Assembly (NCBI GenBank): GCA_963780545.1 | Contig: CAWACK010000010.1 | Location: forward strand, 1 to 64,000 | Direction: 5' to 3' | DNA: 64,000 nt | Source: UBA8941 sp963780545 | GTDB lineage: Archaea > Thermoproteota > Bathyarchaeia > TCS64 | Part shown: positions 16,585 through 25,574 of the stretch, piece after piece | How the letters are laid out: the number at the start of each line of letters is the position of its first letter | How positions within the stretch are numbered: position 1 is the first letter of the stretch | Notes under the pieces: model-generated | What the model saw: the letters and a program-made list of their open reading frames with translations, nothing else | What the model was told of the DNA's origin: nothing | Database searches by the model: none | Translations under genes and position numbers: made by a program

Positions 16585-17253
16585 TCAGTCAGGTAACAGA
16601 TCGCAGTAGTAGAAACGGCCTTCTCTGAAGACGATTTCGCCAGTCTCAAATCGTATTCTTCTTTGAAATATCGGACCATCATATGCAAAGGAGTGGAATT
16701 CTCCATTTTCACCGCAGGGATCGACGCTGGATGGAAGGTCCGACAAGAATTGTTCATCGAAAACCCTTCCCACGAATTTCTCCTCCAAGGCTTTTGAGTC
16801 GACGCAGGTTATGATCGCTTTAAAACCCAAATCTATGAACGTCTCGGCGAGCATGCGCGTATCTTTTTTCCAGTTTGGGAAGATTCCCTTCATCCCCACC
16901 TTCGACAGGTTATCCTCCCGATATCCCCTAACATCTTCCAAGAATATGTCCCCGAAGACTATTGATGATGCCCCAGCCGCCGAATATTTTGAGAGGATCC
17001 CCTCCATCTTAAGCCCATACTCTACATCGGATATGCTTCTTGAAATTAAGACCACGTCGATGGGGAAACCCAGGGATGCTGCCTGCTCTTCTAGCAAGGT
17101 TCGTCGCACGCCGTGTATGCTGACTCTATCATATTCCTCAGTCACCGTAGTCATCAATCTTAGGATATCATATGCCTTAGTTTTCTTGATCTCGTAAAGG
17201 GCCAAGGCGCTATCTTTCCCACCACTCCATGAAAACACCGCCTTTTGCACCAT
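16585..17253 (-). CDS. Diphthine-ammonia ligase-type ATP-pyrophosphatase
   Basis: 222 residues. N-terminal PP-loop AVFSWSGGKDSALALYE (SGGKDS binds ATP), then TTVTEEYDRVSIHGV and, near the end, DPCGENGEFHSFAYDGP, which together define the PF01902/MJ0570 group that includes diphthine-ammonia ligase (Dph6). It would complete the diphthamide modification of archaeal EF-2. That role supports an archaeal host. Intact; the length is typical for archaeal members. Its 3' end is 11 bp from CGCGCGC (16568-16574). Confidence 0.82.
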   Translation of the reverse strand: MVQKAVFSWSGGKDSALALYEIKKTKAYDILRLMTTVTEEYDRVSIHGVRRTLLEEQAASLGFPIDVVLISRSISDVEYGLKMEGILSKYSAAGASSIVFGDIFLEDVRGYREDNLSKVGMKGIFPNWKKDTRMLAETFIDLGFKAIITCVDSKALEEKFVGRVFDEQFLSDLPSSVDPCGENGEFHSFAYDGPIFQRRIRFETGEIVFREGRFYYCDLLPD

Positions 17254-17489
17254 ATCACCCTGTTCTTTTCGAGCGCACTTTTAATCATTAAGATTATCCG
17301 CGTGCACTCTCGAAGACGAGGATCATTCGCGCAACAATGGTATCCTCACAGTAAAGGTCGTTCCAACTCCAACTTAAGCGTAAAACGCGTCGCGCGCGAG
17401 AGAGCGCGGTCTAGAAACTACAATAAGATAAAATCCGTACAAGCATAGGATGATGCTCCCTTTATATTATCCTCTTACGATTTCTCACC

Positions 17490-18002
17490 TTGGAGATTGA
17501 ATTGAATTTTGAAGAAGTTCTGCTGAAGAGGAGAAGCATCCGCAAATACAAGGATGCTCCCATACCAAGGGAGAAAATATTAAAGATCCTTGAAGCGGCC
17601 AGAATCGCCCCCTCAGCGAGTAACAGGCAGCCATGGCACTTCATAGTCGTCGAGAACAAGGAAACCATTAAGCAACTGGCTAAATCGGAGTGGGCAGCAA
17701 AGGCGCCGTTGATGATAGTCGGCTTGGCAGATCAGGAAGCTTCCCCAAACTGGTGTAGTAACGACCTCGGGATAGCGTTTGAACACATCGCGTTGGCTGT
17801 CACAGATCTTGGTCTGGGTGCGTGTTGGATGGGGCAGACGGGTAGGGAGGACCTGATTCGGAAGCTTTTAGGCATTCCTGATAACTTAAGGCCCGTCGCA
17901 GTCATGCCTATAGGAGTCCCTGATGAGACACCTTCGCCTAAGGAGAGGAAGAGTCTAGACGATATCGTGAGTTGGGAGAAATACGCCTCGAGTTCAACTT
18001 AA
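17490..18002 (+). CDS. Nitroreductase-family flavoprotein
   Basis: 170 residues, FMN-dependent. Signature RRSIRKYKDAPIPREKILKI (FMN phosphate-binding Arg pair), PSASNRQPWHFIVV (FMN contact), and LGLGACWMGQ, then GIPDNLRPVAVMPIGVP. The TTG at 17490 is preferred; a TATA-like TTTATATTA lies at 17461-17469. Substrate unknown; the family reduces nitro compounds, quinones or acts in cobalamin-related chemistry. Intact. Confidence 0.85.
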   Translation: MEIELNFEEVLLKRRSIRKYKDAPIPREKILKILEAARIAPSASNRQPWHFIVVENKETIKQLAKSEWAAKAPLMIVGLADQEASPNWCSNDLGIAFEHIALAVTDLGLGACWMGQTGREDLIRKLLGIPDNLRPVAVMPIGVPDETPSPKERKSLDDIVSWEKYASSST

Positions 18003-18116
18003 TCTGGTTCTTTAAGCGCGCGCTGAACTTCATAGGAAGCACGCGCCACCAGATTCGATGAGAAAAAGAGGCATGTTCACTCGCTCCAGGGGATCACGCG
18101 AGCCTGACGACTGCTG

Positions 18117-20008
18117 CTACGGGATGACGGGCAGTTCGATCGCTGTCGGGAACTCCGCCGTCCGCCACACGCGCTGCGTCGCCTTCCGGTAGCTCTCCTG
18201 TGGGGCGAACATGATGTTCGGCACGAAGGTCTGCGGGTTGCGGTCATATAGCGGGAACCAACTCGACTGCACCTGCACCATGATCCGGTGGCTGGGCAGG
18301 AAGGTGTGGCTCACGTGCGGCAAGGGGATGCGGTACTCCAGCACCTTGCCGGGCTCCAGCGGCTTCGCGACCGATAGGTCCTCGCGATACCGGCCGCGGA
18401 AGATGTCGGCTGAAAGCATCTGCTGGTAGCCGCCGAGCTTCGGATTCTCCGGCACCTCGTCCGGCCAGACGTCGATGATCTTCACGACCCAGTCGGAATC
18501 GCTGCCGCTCGTCGAGGCGAACAGCCTCGCGGCAGGCTCACCTGCGACGCGTATGGGCTCCTTCAGCGGCTTCGTGGACCAGACCAGCACGTCCGTGCGT
18601 GAGGCGGCGTGGCGCTGGTCGTCCACCAGCCACTCACCCCAGGTGGACTCCGCCGCGTAAGTCGCTACAGTCGGCCGCTGCCGGTAGGGCACGGGCTTCG
18701 CGGGATCCGACACATACTCGTCGAAGGCCTGCTCTTTAGCGGACGGAGCCTCGAAGCCGAGCCCCCCGTCCGCCTGAACGTAAATATTGCGCGAGCACAC
18801 AGCGCAGCCATTTGCGCAAGCGCGTGGCCAGTCGTCGTAGCGGTGCCAGACATTCGCGCCAGTCTCGTATGCGAGCACGCGCGGAGTGTCCGGCTTCGGG
18901 GCGTCCTTCAGGTAGTGGTCTAAGAAAGGCTGCATCACATTGCGCCGGAACCAGCCGGCGGTGTCGCCCTCGAACTGCAGCGGGCCGAGGCTTCGCGCAT
19001 CGCGCCGCCCTTGCCCGTGGTTCCAAGGCCCGAGTACGAAGTGCACGAGCTTGCCGTCAGGATCCTTTGGTGCGAGTGCCTTGTAGAGCGCGTGCGAGCC
19101 GTAGATGTCCTCCTGGTCGAAGAGCCCGCCGACTATCAGCATCGGCACCTTGAGTGGGCGTTCGGCGAGCAGCTTGTCCACGGCCTGCTGTTGCCAGAAG
19201 GAGTCGTAGGCCGTGTGCGCTGCAAGCTTCTGCCAGAACCCGATGCTCTCCATGCCGCGCGAGGCGGCCATCGCGCCCGCGTTACCTGCGCGCAGGAAAT
19301 CGTCATAGGTGTCATAGGTTCCGGACCACCACTTGACCTCGTTCCTGCGCGTCGCCTGCTGGTCGTAGGTGTACGACAGCGCTGCCTCTTGGCGGAACGC
19401 CCCCCAGTGGAACCAGTCGTCGCCCATCCAGCCAGTCCACCATCGCTGCGAACGGCACGGCGGCTTTTAACGCCGGGTGCGGGTTTACCGTGCTCATCAG
19501 CGTTGTGTAGCCCTCGTAGGAGCCGCCGATCGTGGCCACGCGGCCGTTCGACTCCGGCACATGCTTCACCAGCCAGTCGATGGTGTCGTAGCAATCGGTT
19601 GCGTTGTCGGTGCCGGTAGCGTTCAGGGGCCCCGCGAGCGGCTTGGTCATCACGTAGTCGCCTTCGGAGCCGTATTTCCCGCGCACGTCCTGGTACACGA
19701 TGATGTAGCGCGCCGCAGACGTGGTGTCGTTCATCTGAGGCACGACCGAGGAGAGGTTCGGGCTGTTGAAGTGGAGCGTGCGCTCCGAGGCGTTGTAGGG
19801 CGTGCGCGTGACCACAATCGGCGCGTTCCTGCGCGCCCTTCGGCACGAGGATCACGGTCTTGAGTTTTACGCCGTCGCGCATCGGGATCATCTCCTCGCG
19901 GCGGACGTAGTCGAAGCTGTCGGTCTTCGGCGTGAACTTCTCGGGGATCTCGCTGTTCGCAGCACCGCGTGCGCGTAAGACTTCCTCTTCACCTTTTGAA
20001 TAACTCAT
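18117..20008 (-). pseudogene. CocE/NonD-family serine hydrolase, two frameshifts, GC-rich
   Basis: One gene in three frames. It begins at 20008 (MSYSKGEEEV), with YVRREEMIPMRDGVKLKTVI, shifts near 19840 into VTRTPYNASERTLHF and VATIGGSYEGYTTLM (nucleophile GxSYxG), and shifts again near 19435 into the rest: LIVGGLFDQEDIYG (Asp), GPWNHGQG (His) and a C-terminal jelly-roll (SGSDSDWVVKIIDVWPDE...). This is the X-Pro dipeptidyl-peptidase/alpha-amino-acid-ester hydrolase group. GC content is clearly above the rest of the window and similar genes are bacterial, so it was probably acquired. The two indels are either decay or read errors. Despite the high GC there are almost no CG tracts of 7 bp or more inside. 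Confidence 0.8.
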
Positions 20009-20162
20009 GGTTATACTTACGCAGATTATTTTATAAGATGTTTTTAGTTCGCGTGTGCAGTTCTTTGCTAATCGGTGCGCGCGTGACCTAGCAAGACATC
20101 GCTTTGAATTGCATACTCTTCTGCGTGGCGATTGAGCCATACCTCTTCTACCTAGGAACAAG

Positions 20163-20330
20163 ATGATTGCCGAGTACGTCGTTGGGGCATTGTTTCTAGT
20201 TTCGGCTACCCCGGTTTTCTGGGTTCCAACTCAGATAGGTCATTTGAGGTTCGTTCTCTGGTATTCCTCTTTTCTGATCTTTTTCGTTTCGCATATGTTG
20301 GGGAAAAGGGCTGAATCTAAGAAGAAATAA
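20163..20330 (+). CDS. Small two-helix membrane protein
   Basis: 55 residues from ATG 20163: MIAEYVVGALFLVSATPVFW is followed by a second hydrophobic stretch (LRFVLWYSSFLIFFVSHML) and a basic tail GKRAESKKK. Two membrane helices with a positive-inside C-terminus. Composition and tail suggest a real gene. No family recognised. It lies just before the insertion sequence at 20400. Confidence 0.55.
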   Translation: MIAEYVVGALFLVSATPVFWVPTQIGHLRFVLWYSSFLIFFVSHMLGKRAESKKK

Positions 20331-20399
20331 GCTGCCAAGAAACAGCCCTCTGAAGTTTGGGTTTGGGCAATATTCTTATCCCCCCACACAGGTGCGCGC

Positions 20400-21665
20400 T
20401 GCCCTGTCCCTAAATAGAATCCACCCACAGATTCTCATCCAATAAGACCCAACCAAAGACCCCAACAAACAGAAGCCGACCACCCAACACGAAACACACG
20501 AGGAGACAAACCACAAATCTACACCCAGAAAGAACCCTAAACCCAGTACCCACTAGCAACCACACGCCGCCAAGCCAGGACCCACCCTCAAGTGTTGAAG
20601 AACGTCGGAGACAACGCCTTATCCAGCCTACCCACGTTCTCAGCCGCCTCCCGACTCAACACATGGCACAGCAGGCTAAGCAGCGCATACACCGACACGT
20701 TCACCAGACCCCTAACGTTAATCACCCTCAACCCGTACTGGTCCTTCAGGAAACTGAAAACCGACTCCACCAACGGCCGCTTATGGTACTCCACCACCAG
20801 CCCAGCTGGGCCATGTGTCCTGAACCTCCTGTCAACCCTCAGCGCATCCCCACCAGCCGACTGATTAGACATGTAAGGGATCACCGAGTCCTCAACGAGA
20901 CCCCTAACCTTCCCGCTGCTGTACTGGCTGTCCGCCACAAGGCTCCTGATCTTTCCACCGACCTTGCTCAGCACCGTCCTGGCCTTCTCGATGAGGGGCT
21001 GCGCATGCTTCTTCTCGTTGTCGTTAGCCGGAGCCAGCAGAGTGGCGAGAGGCAGCGCGCTTCGGTGGTCCACTGCAACGTGGAGCTTGTATCCGAGGCC
21101 GTAGAAGCGCCCGTTCCTCCCAACCATGGCGTCGGCGTCGGAGAAGCCTCGTCTGCCGTTGTCAGGGTGTCTGATGCTTCGGGCCTTGATGAAGCTGGCG
21201 TCTAGAAGCACGTCCACGTCCTCCACTTTGCTCCTCCGTAGAAGCCAGACGACCTTCTCCTCGATGATCAGCTGAAGCGTCTCTGCTCCGACGCGTCTGG
21301 TGAAGCGGCTGATGACTGACCTCGGGTAGCCATTTTCGTTCTTCTTTATCAGGCAGAGCCGTCTGAGGCGGAGGTCTACGTCGAGGATCCTTGTGAGCTC
21401 TCGTAGGCTGCGTATTCCCTTCAACCTCATGATGAGGAGGGCTCTGAGTATGCCGAGTGGGTTTCTCGGTGGTCTTCCGGGTCCCGTGGTGTGGTAGCAG
21501 CCTAGTAGTTGTTGTTGGGCAATGCTTAAGTCGACGTTTTTGAAGAGTGTTTCAAGGGTCTCGTGTTCGTCCTGTCCTAACGGACTGACCTCCTGCGGTT
21601 GGTCGCCATGGGTGACGAGACCCTTACTGTCGAGATAAGCTTATTTTGAATTTAGGGACAGGGCA
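20400..21665. mobile_element. Complete IS element inserted at GCGCGC
   Basis: 1266 bp, bounded by perfect 16-bp inverted repeats TGCCCTGTCCCTAAAT (20400-20415 and complement at 21650-21665). Directly outside lies GCGCGC on both sides (20394-20399 and 21666-21671), readable as a 6-bp target duplication; because it is palindromic it could also be part of the repeats. It carries one DDE transposase on the minus strand. A 380-bp relative with TGCCTTGTCCC ends is at 43294-43673 and also lies between GCGCGC copies. Confidence 0.88.
20588..21430 (-). CDS. IS5-like DDE transposase
   Basis: At least 280 residues. The catalytic acidic residues are likely Asp in VDVLLDASFIKARS, Asp in SLVADSQYSSGK, and Glu in RPLVESVFSFLKDQYGL, in IS5/IS4-style order, preceded by a Lys/Arg-rich DNA-binding part. 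Homologous reading continues upstream of the ATG at 21430 for about 60 codons (TTGPGRPPRNPLGILRALLI) to a stop near 21640, but no standard start codon occurs there. So the N-terminus is either started unusually, made by frameshifting from the overlapping ATG near 21612, or broken. Confidence 0.82.
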   Translation of the reverse strand: MRLKGIRSLRELTRILDVDLRLRRLCLIKKNENGYPRSVISRFTRRVGAETLQLIIEEKVVWLLRRSKVEDVDVLLDASFIKARSIRHPDNGRRGFSDADAMVGRNGRFYGLGYKLHVAVDHRSALPLATLLAPANDNEKKHAQPLIEKARTVLSKVGGKIRSLVADSQYSSGKVRGLVEDSVIPYMSNQSAGGDALRVDRRFRTHGPAGLVVEYHKRPLVESVFSFLKDQYGLRVINVRGLVNVSVYALLSLLCHVLSREAAENVGRLDKALSPTFFNT

Positions 21666-21711
21666 GCGCGCAGCAATACAATAAATTATAGAATTTTAAT
21701 GTGCGCGCGGC

Positions 21712-21981
21712 TTAGCTAGTGATTTCACCGACTAGAATTGTTGTTTCGAGCTTATCTTCTCCATGTGGTGCGTCAGACATTCCATCAGTAATGTCTTGTC
21801 CAGCCTGGTGTTCACCATAGTGTTTCCCATCTCCCCACGTGTAGTTGTCGGTGACGTCGTACACTTTTCCCTTGTAGGCAATATACGCTGGTCTCCCGTT
21901 TTGACCATCGAAATGTTTCAGCTCTTCTAGCGTAAATTTTCTCAAATTGCTACCCAAATTGACACACAGGTAACCAAACAA
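21712..21981 (-). CDS. Cytochrome b5-like heme/steroid-binding protein
   Basis: Up to 89 residues; the conserved part starts at LRKFTLEELKHFDGQNGRPA and continues YIAYKGKVYDVTDNYTWGDG, HQAGQDITDGMSDAPHGED. This is the small stand-alone b5-like family (COG4892), with His in EHQAG and DAPH as heme-ligand candidates. A paralogue is at 33076-33330. It probably carries an electron or binds heme in the cytoplasm. The TTG/ATG choice at the 5' end is uncertain. GCGCGCG (21703-21709) lies 3 bp from the stop. Confidence 0.8.
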   Translation of the reverse strand: MFGYLCVNLGSNLRKFTLEELKHFDGQNGRPAYIAYKGKVYDVTDNYTWGDGKHYGEHQAGQDITDGMSDAPHGEDKLETTILVGEITS

Positions 21982-22141
21982 CTGGGACTAATAAAGAATA
22001 TAAGACGTGAATGTGGGGGGGGCGCGTGAAGAGCCCTGTAGCTCACCCAAACGAAGTGTGCGCTGATGTGCACGAGAAGATGACGTTATAGATCGAGATG
22101 CTAAGCATCACACACGCGACAAGAAGATTGAGAAACAACCA

Positions 22142-22612
22142 CTACTTCTTCTTCACCGGAAAGAGTAACTTAGCGTAGAGAATCGTCTCCCCGTCGACGA
22201 CCTCGGGCTTCTTCGAGTAGATCTCCATTGGTGGACCCGACAACTCGTAACCCTTCTTCTCAACCCACTCCATTAAAGCCCCATAGGTTTTCTGGAACTC
22301 GCTTCCTGGGCCCTTATGGGAGATGGAGGCAACCTTCATCGCGGGCATCTCGCGGACCTTAACGCCGGATCCCTCCCGGGCATCACCCTTGAAGGTGATA
22401 GCTACCTCCGTCCTGCACTCCTCTGGTGGAACCACTTTGGGGTCGTCGAGGTAAACCCCCATTGTGTAGAAGCCGGGCATCACCTTCTGCTCCTTAGCCC
22501 AGCCATACAGCTTCTCGATGTACTCCTGCCACGGAATCTTGTCGAAGGGCCCCCTTGTCTCTATGTATGCCAGGTTTGATGCTTGCCTCTCCTCCAGTCT
22601 TGGACCGGCCAA
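22142..22612 (-). CDS. GyrI-like small-molecule-binding protein
   Basis: 156 residues of the GyrI-like/AraC-effector-binding fold: NLAYIETRGPFDKIPWQEYI, YTMGVYLDDPKVVPPEECRT (conserved D-P-x-x-x-P-x-x-x-x-R region), and MKVASISHKGPGSEFQKTYG, then the acidic GPPMEIYSKKPE ending typical of the family. It has no DNA-binding domain, so it may act as a ligand-binding or hydrolytic stand-alone protein. Intact. Confidence 0.78.
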   Translation of the reverse strand: MAGPRLEERQASNLAYIETRGPFDKIPWQEYIEKLYGWAKEQKVMPGFYTMGVYLDDPKVVPPEECRTEVAITFKGDAREGSGVKVREMPAMKVASISHKGPGSEFQKTYGALMEWVEKKGYELSGPPMEIYSKKPEVVDGETILYAKLLFPVKKK

Positions 22613-22689
22613 CTTTTTTCACCCGGCGAGGATTGGGATTTAACAGATTAAGGTTTTCTGGAATAAAGTGAGGGTTGAGGTGTGTGAAA

Positions 22690-22797
22690 ATGATCTTTGA
22701 ACTCATTCGCTCGCTAGAGGGTAAGATACACATCTGCGGTAAGTGTGGCCTCGTTCTGGACCGGGGTGTGAATGCACACGCGTGTGCCATTGACTAA
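22690..22797 (+). pseudogene. TnpB-like zinc-ribbon remnant
   Basis: 36 codons: HICGKCGLVLDRGVNAHACA resembles the C-terminal zinc finger of IS200/IS605 TnpB (CxxCGxxxDRDVNAA). Only one CxxC pair and the DRxVNA box remain. The residual sequence ends over GCACACGCGTGTGC (22774-22787), a perfect 14-bp palindrome of alternating purine-pyrimidine. No nuclease domain or right-end structure was seen. Confidence 0.5.
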
Positions 22798-22866
22798 CAT
22801 GCACCCAAACAATTATTCCTGTATGACTAAATCACTCAATAGAACATAAATATTGGAATATACAGT

Positions 22867-23413
22867 ATGAAGGGTCACCCTAGAAAAGGAGGAAAACCAA
22901 CTCAAGACGATTAGCTTAGAATCATTCAGCCTTGACCACACGCGGATCAAGGCCCCCTATGTCAGACTTTCTAAGAGGATTGAAGTCCCAGGAAGCGGAT
23001 ACGAGATCTCGGTGTTTGACTTAAGGATAAGGACACCCAACACCCAGCTCTTGACCCCAAAGGTGACTCATTCCCTTGAGCACCTGTTCGCAGTCGCCCT
23101 GAGGACCGAGATTGAGGAACACCAGAGAGACCTCAGCGTAATCGACGTGTCGCCTATGGGCTGCCGGACCGGCTACTACGTGACCTTACTCAACCCGAGG
23201 GGCACTTTGCAGCTGGGAAGAGCAACAGTGTTGCTTAGGTCAATGCTAGGGATAGCCCTTGAGATAGAGTCGCTGCCGGGAGCCAGGAGGGAGACCTGCG
23301 GCGCTTATGAGGAGCACGACCTTGAGGGCGCGAGGTCCGAGATAAGGCGCTTGGCGACAGAGGGCTTAGCCCAGTTGGATAAGCCGCCGTTATTGACGCC
23401 CCAGCAGTTGTAG
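22867..23413 (+). CDS. luxS: S-ribosylhomocysteine lyase LuxS (start region frameshifted)
   Basis: Iron/zinc enzyme splitting S-ribosylhomocysteine into homocysteine and DPD in the activated methyl cycle. Motifs: ESFSLDHTRIKAPYVRL (N-terminal substrate/metal Cys-less strand), VTHSLEHLFA (HxxEH metal site), SPMGCRTGYY (catalytic Cys), and ETCGAYEEHDLEGA (third metal ligand Cys). All are intact. The reading frame reaches upstream to a stop at 22868 without a start; dropping one G in GGG (22872-22874) restores ATG 22867 followed by AAGGTCACC. As sequenced, only 23012 onward can start, which would remove 45 residues. luxS is rare in archaea. It is followed 13 bp later by a methionine synthase. 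Confidence 0.85.
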
Positions 23414-23425
23414 CTCAGGTGTCGA

Positions 23426-24567
23426 ATGGGTGGTGCCCTAGGCGTGGTCAAGATTTGCGACGTCGGAAGCATGCCTCTAAAGGGGCAGCGAAACGAGTTT
23501 CTGGAGGGGGCGAAGAGGTCGCAGACCCTGACCCAATACTTGGGTTACGGGGAGGGGTTCGGTTATGTGAAGGTGTTCGAGGACCAGGTGGTTTCCGGGT
23601 TAGAGTATAAGATTAAGGCAGGAGTCGAGATTCCGACGTATCCGCAGCTCAAGGACATGAACAAGATGTTTCTTGAAATGATTAGAGGCCTCACGAAGAC
23701 GCCGAAAGGATATGTAGCCTACGGGAAGATGGTGGTTGAGCCGGGGAAGATGATACCGGAAGTCTACGCTGTGAGAAGCCACTTGGGTGAGGTGGCGGAG
23801 GCATCAGATGCAAGTGAATTAGGACTAAAAATCTGTGTGATGGGTCCGTACACACTCTCCAGAGTATTCTCGACTAGGACACCTGAGCTTCTCGAGGAAC
23901 TGGGAGGCCTCCTCGGCCAGGTGATCTCCAGTTCCATCTTCAAGTCTAAGAGGGGTAGGACGGCCCTAATATCTATAGATAAGCCAGCCTTCGGGATCAC
24001 GGACGACCCGACACTAGATAATGGACAGTCTGACCGCGAGTACCTAAGGAGGGCGTGGGAGGAGGTCGCATACGCGGCTAAATCCAGGGGGTGGAGACGA
24101 TGATTCACCTGCACAACACCTCCGATGGCCTGATGTGGGATGTTGAAAACCTGGACATAGTTGGCTCCCCCGTCTCTGACCCAGTTTATGGGTTATCCAC
24201 GAGAAGGCTGCTTGCTGAGAGTGGGAATAGGCTGAGCGTTGCTGTGGCATCCACTAGCTTCGAAGACCTGGTGGCTGGCACCGTAAAGACATCCGAGGAC
24301 ACTGGGTTAATGTGGGAGAAGATTAGGCGGGGGGAAACGGACACTTCGACTCATCTTGAGAGTCCTCAAGTCATTGCTGACAGGCTGACCGGGTCGCTTA
24401 GACTCTTCGGCGAGGGAAACGTTGCCTACGCTGGCCCAGAGTGTGGGCTGGGAGGCTTCCCCACTTACGGGTGTGCAGTCAAGTACCTTGAGAATATCCC
24501 GCGTCGTCAAAACCGCGCGCGAGCCCAGTTTTACCACTTTCAGCAATCCCATTCATCCATTGACTAA
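23426..24567 (+). CDS. Core MetE-type methionine synthase, one frameshift, 3' end cut by CG tract
   Basis: Single-domain homologue of the C-terminal catalytic half of MetE, as in archaeal core methionine synthases that use a methyl-corrinoid or similar donor. N-terminal VVKICDVGSMPLKGQRNEFL, central GPYTLSRVFSTRTPELLEEL; near 24090 the frame shifts and continues with IHLHNTSDGLMWDVENLDIV, SVAVASTSFED and AGPECGLGGFPTYG. The last Cys is the expected zinc ligand; the usual His-x-Cys is His-x-His here. Homology stops at KYLENI, and the end RRQNRARAQF... is encoded across CGCGCGCG (24514-24521), so about 15 terminal residues are replaced. Together with luxS it should turn S-ribosylhomocysteine into methionine. 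Confidence 0.72.
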
Positions 24568-24569
24568 AG

Positions 24570-25076
24570 TCATTGGCTTTCTGGGGAATTTTTCGTAATA
24601 CTGCTCAGGGCCTCACTGGATTCTACGTCAACCGCTCTGAGTCCCTCCGCAGAGGCGGCCTTCAGCAGCCTCCTATCCGCAGCGAGAAACAGCTCGACGC
24701 CGGCCTCCTTAGAGGAGGAGATCTGGAGGGCGTCAGCCGCGTAGATGTGGTGCTTGGAGACGAGGCTCCATGAGCCAGCCAACGCCGAGGACGAGATTGG
24801 CAGCAGGCTCAGGGCCTCCAGGCGGCTCAGCTTGAGGGACTCCGACACGAAATCAGCCCTCGCCCTCTTAAACTCCCCATCGGTGATGAGGCCCTTGACA
24901 CGGTACCTGTCGAAGACGCCCACCGCCTCCCCGATGTTCCAGATCGAGAACACTAACCGGAGCCTGCCCCCCTCAGACTCGCCGTACACCCTGTCAACGA
25001 CCTCTGAGCCCCTCTCAGATACGTACCTCTTAGCCAGGCTACTCGTGTCAAGATATGCCAGTTTCCCTTGCATCAC
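24570..25076 (-). CDS. PIN-domain toxin (VapC)
   Basis: 168-residue PIN protein of the longer type: GKLAYLDTSSLAKRYVSERG (catalytic Asp), SIWNIGEAVGVFDRY (Glu), HIYAADALQISSS (Asp) and LFLAADRRLLKAASAEGL (last acidic). The frame is intact with a basic/Ser tail. The start overlaps the end of the RHH antitoxin at 25048, so the two genes are coupled. Convergent with the methionine synthase gene. Confidence 0.82.
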   Translation of the reverse strand: MMQGKLAYLDTSSLAKRYVSERGSEVVDRVYGESEGGRLRLVFSIWNIGEAVGVFDRYRVKGLITDGEFKRARADFVSESLKLSRLEALSLLPISSSALAGSWSLVSKHHIYAADALQISSSKEAGVELFLAADRRLLKAASAEGLRAVDVESSEALSSITKNSPESQ

Positions 25077-25350
25077 GAATTCCCCTCACTTCCTTGCCCG
25101 CGGACGCGTCCACGTGGGGTCTCCTCTCCTCCACCTCCCTCGATGATGGATACGCGGTGAGAGCTATCCCCTCCTGCTCAGCATAGAGGGTGAGGAGGCT
25201 CTGGGAGTTGTAGGACCTCATGGCCTCCTCTATCGCTGCACTGAGTTTCCTCTCGCCGCCGTATCTGGCTGATGCCATCTTTTTGAACTCCCTTAGCGTC
25301 TCCTCGTCCACGTTTATCGTGGTCTTCACGGCATCCATATGGTTCACCAT
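25048..25350 (-). CDS. RHH antitoxin (VapB)
   Basis: About 96-100 residues. VKTTINVDEETLREFKKMAS and KLSAAIEEAMRSYN form a ribbon-helix-helix DNA-binding domain; the C-terminal half would bind the PIN toxin. The ATG of MDAVKTT (25338) or the slightly upstream Met at 25350 may be used. Translationally coupled to the toxin at 24570. A CG tract GAGCGCGCGCTC (25396-25407) lies upstream, in the promoter region. Confidence 0.78.
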   Translation of the reverse strand: MVNHMDAVKTTINVDEETLREFKKMASARYGGERKLSAAIEEAMRSYNSQSLLTLYAEQEGIALTAYPSSREVEERRPHVDASAGKEVRGIRDARETGIS

Positions 25351-25574
25351 ATAGATGGTTTGATGCCCTTAAATAAATCTGCTCCACACCTACTAGAGCG
25401 CGCGCTCAATCATCCGCTAACCATGGTCCCCCCAAAGAGTGCTCGCGAATAAAGGCGAAACTGAGACTTCGCGACCTCCCATAATTCTCAATAAGGTGTT
25501 TCGCACGAGATGTCACACCACCTCGAAACATGTGCGCATTAAAAAAAACGTTTCACCCGATTACTCCACACGCA

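Noticed and set aside
18609..19619. Plus-strand open frames antisense to the CocE gene
   Set aside because: High-GC DNA leaves many long open frames; the minus-strand frames hold clear hydrolase motifs while these have none.
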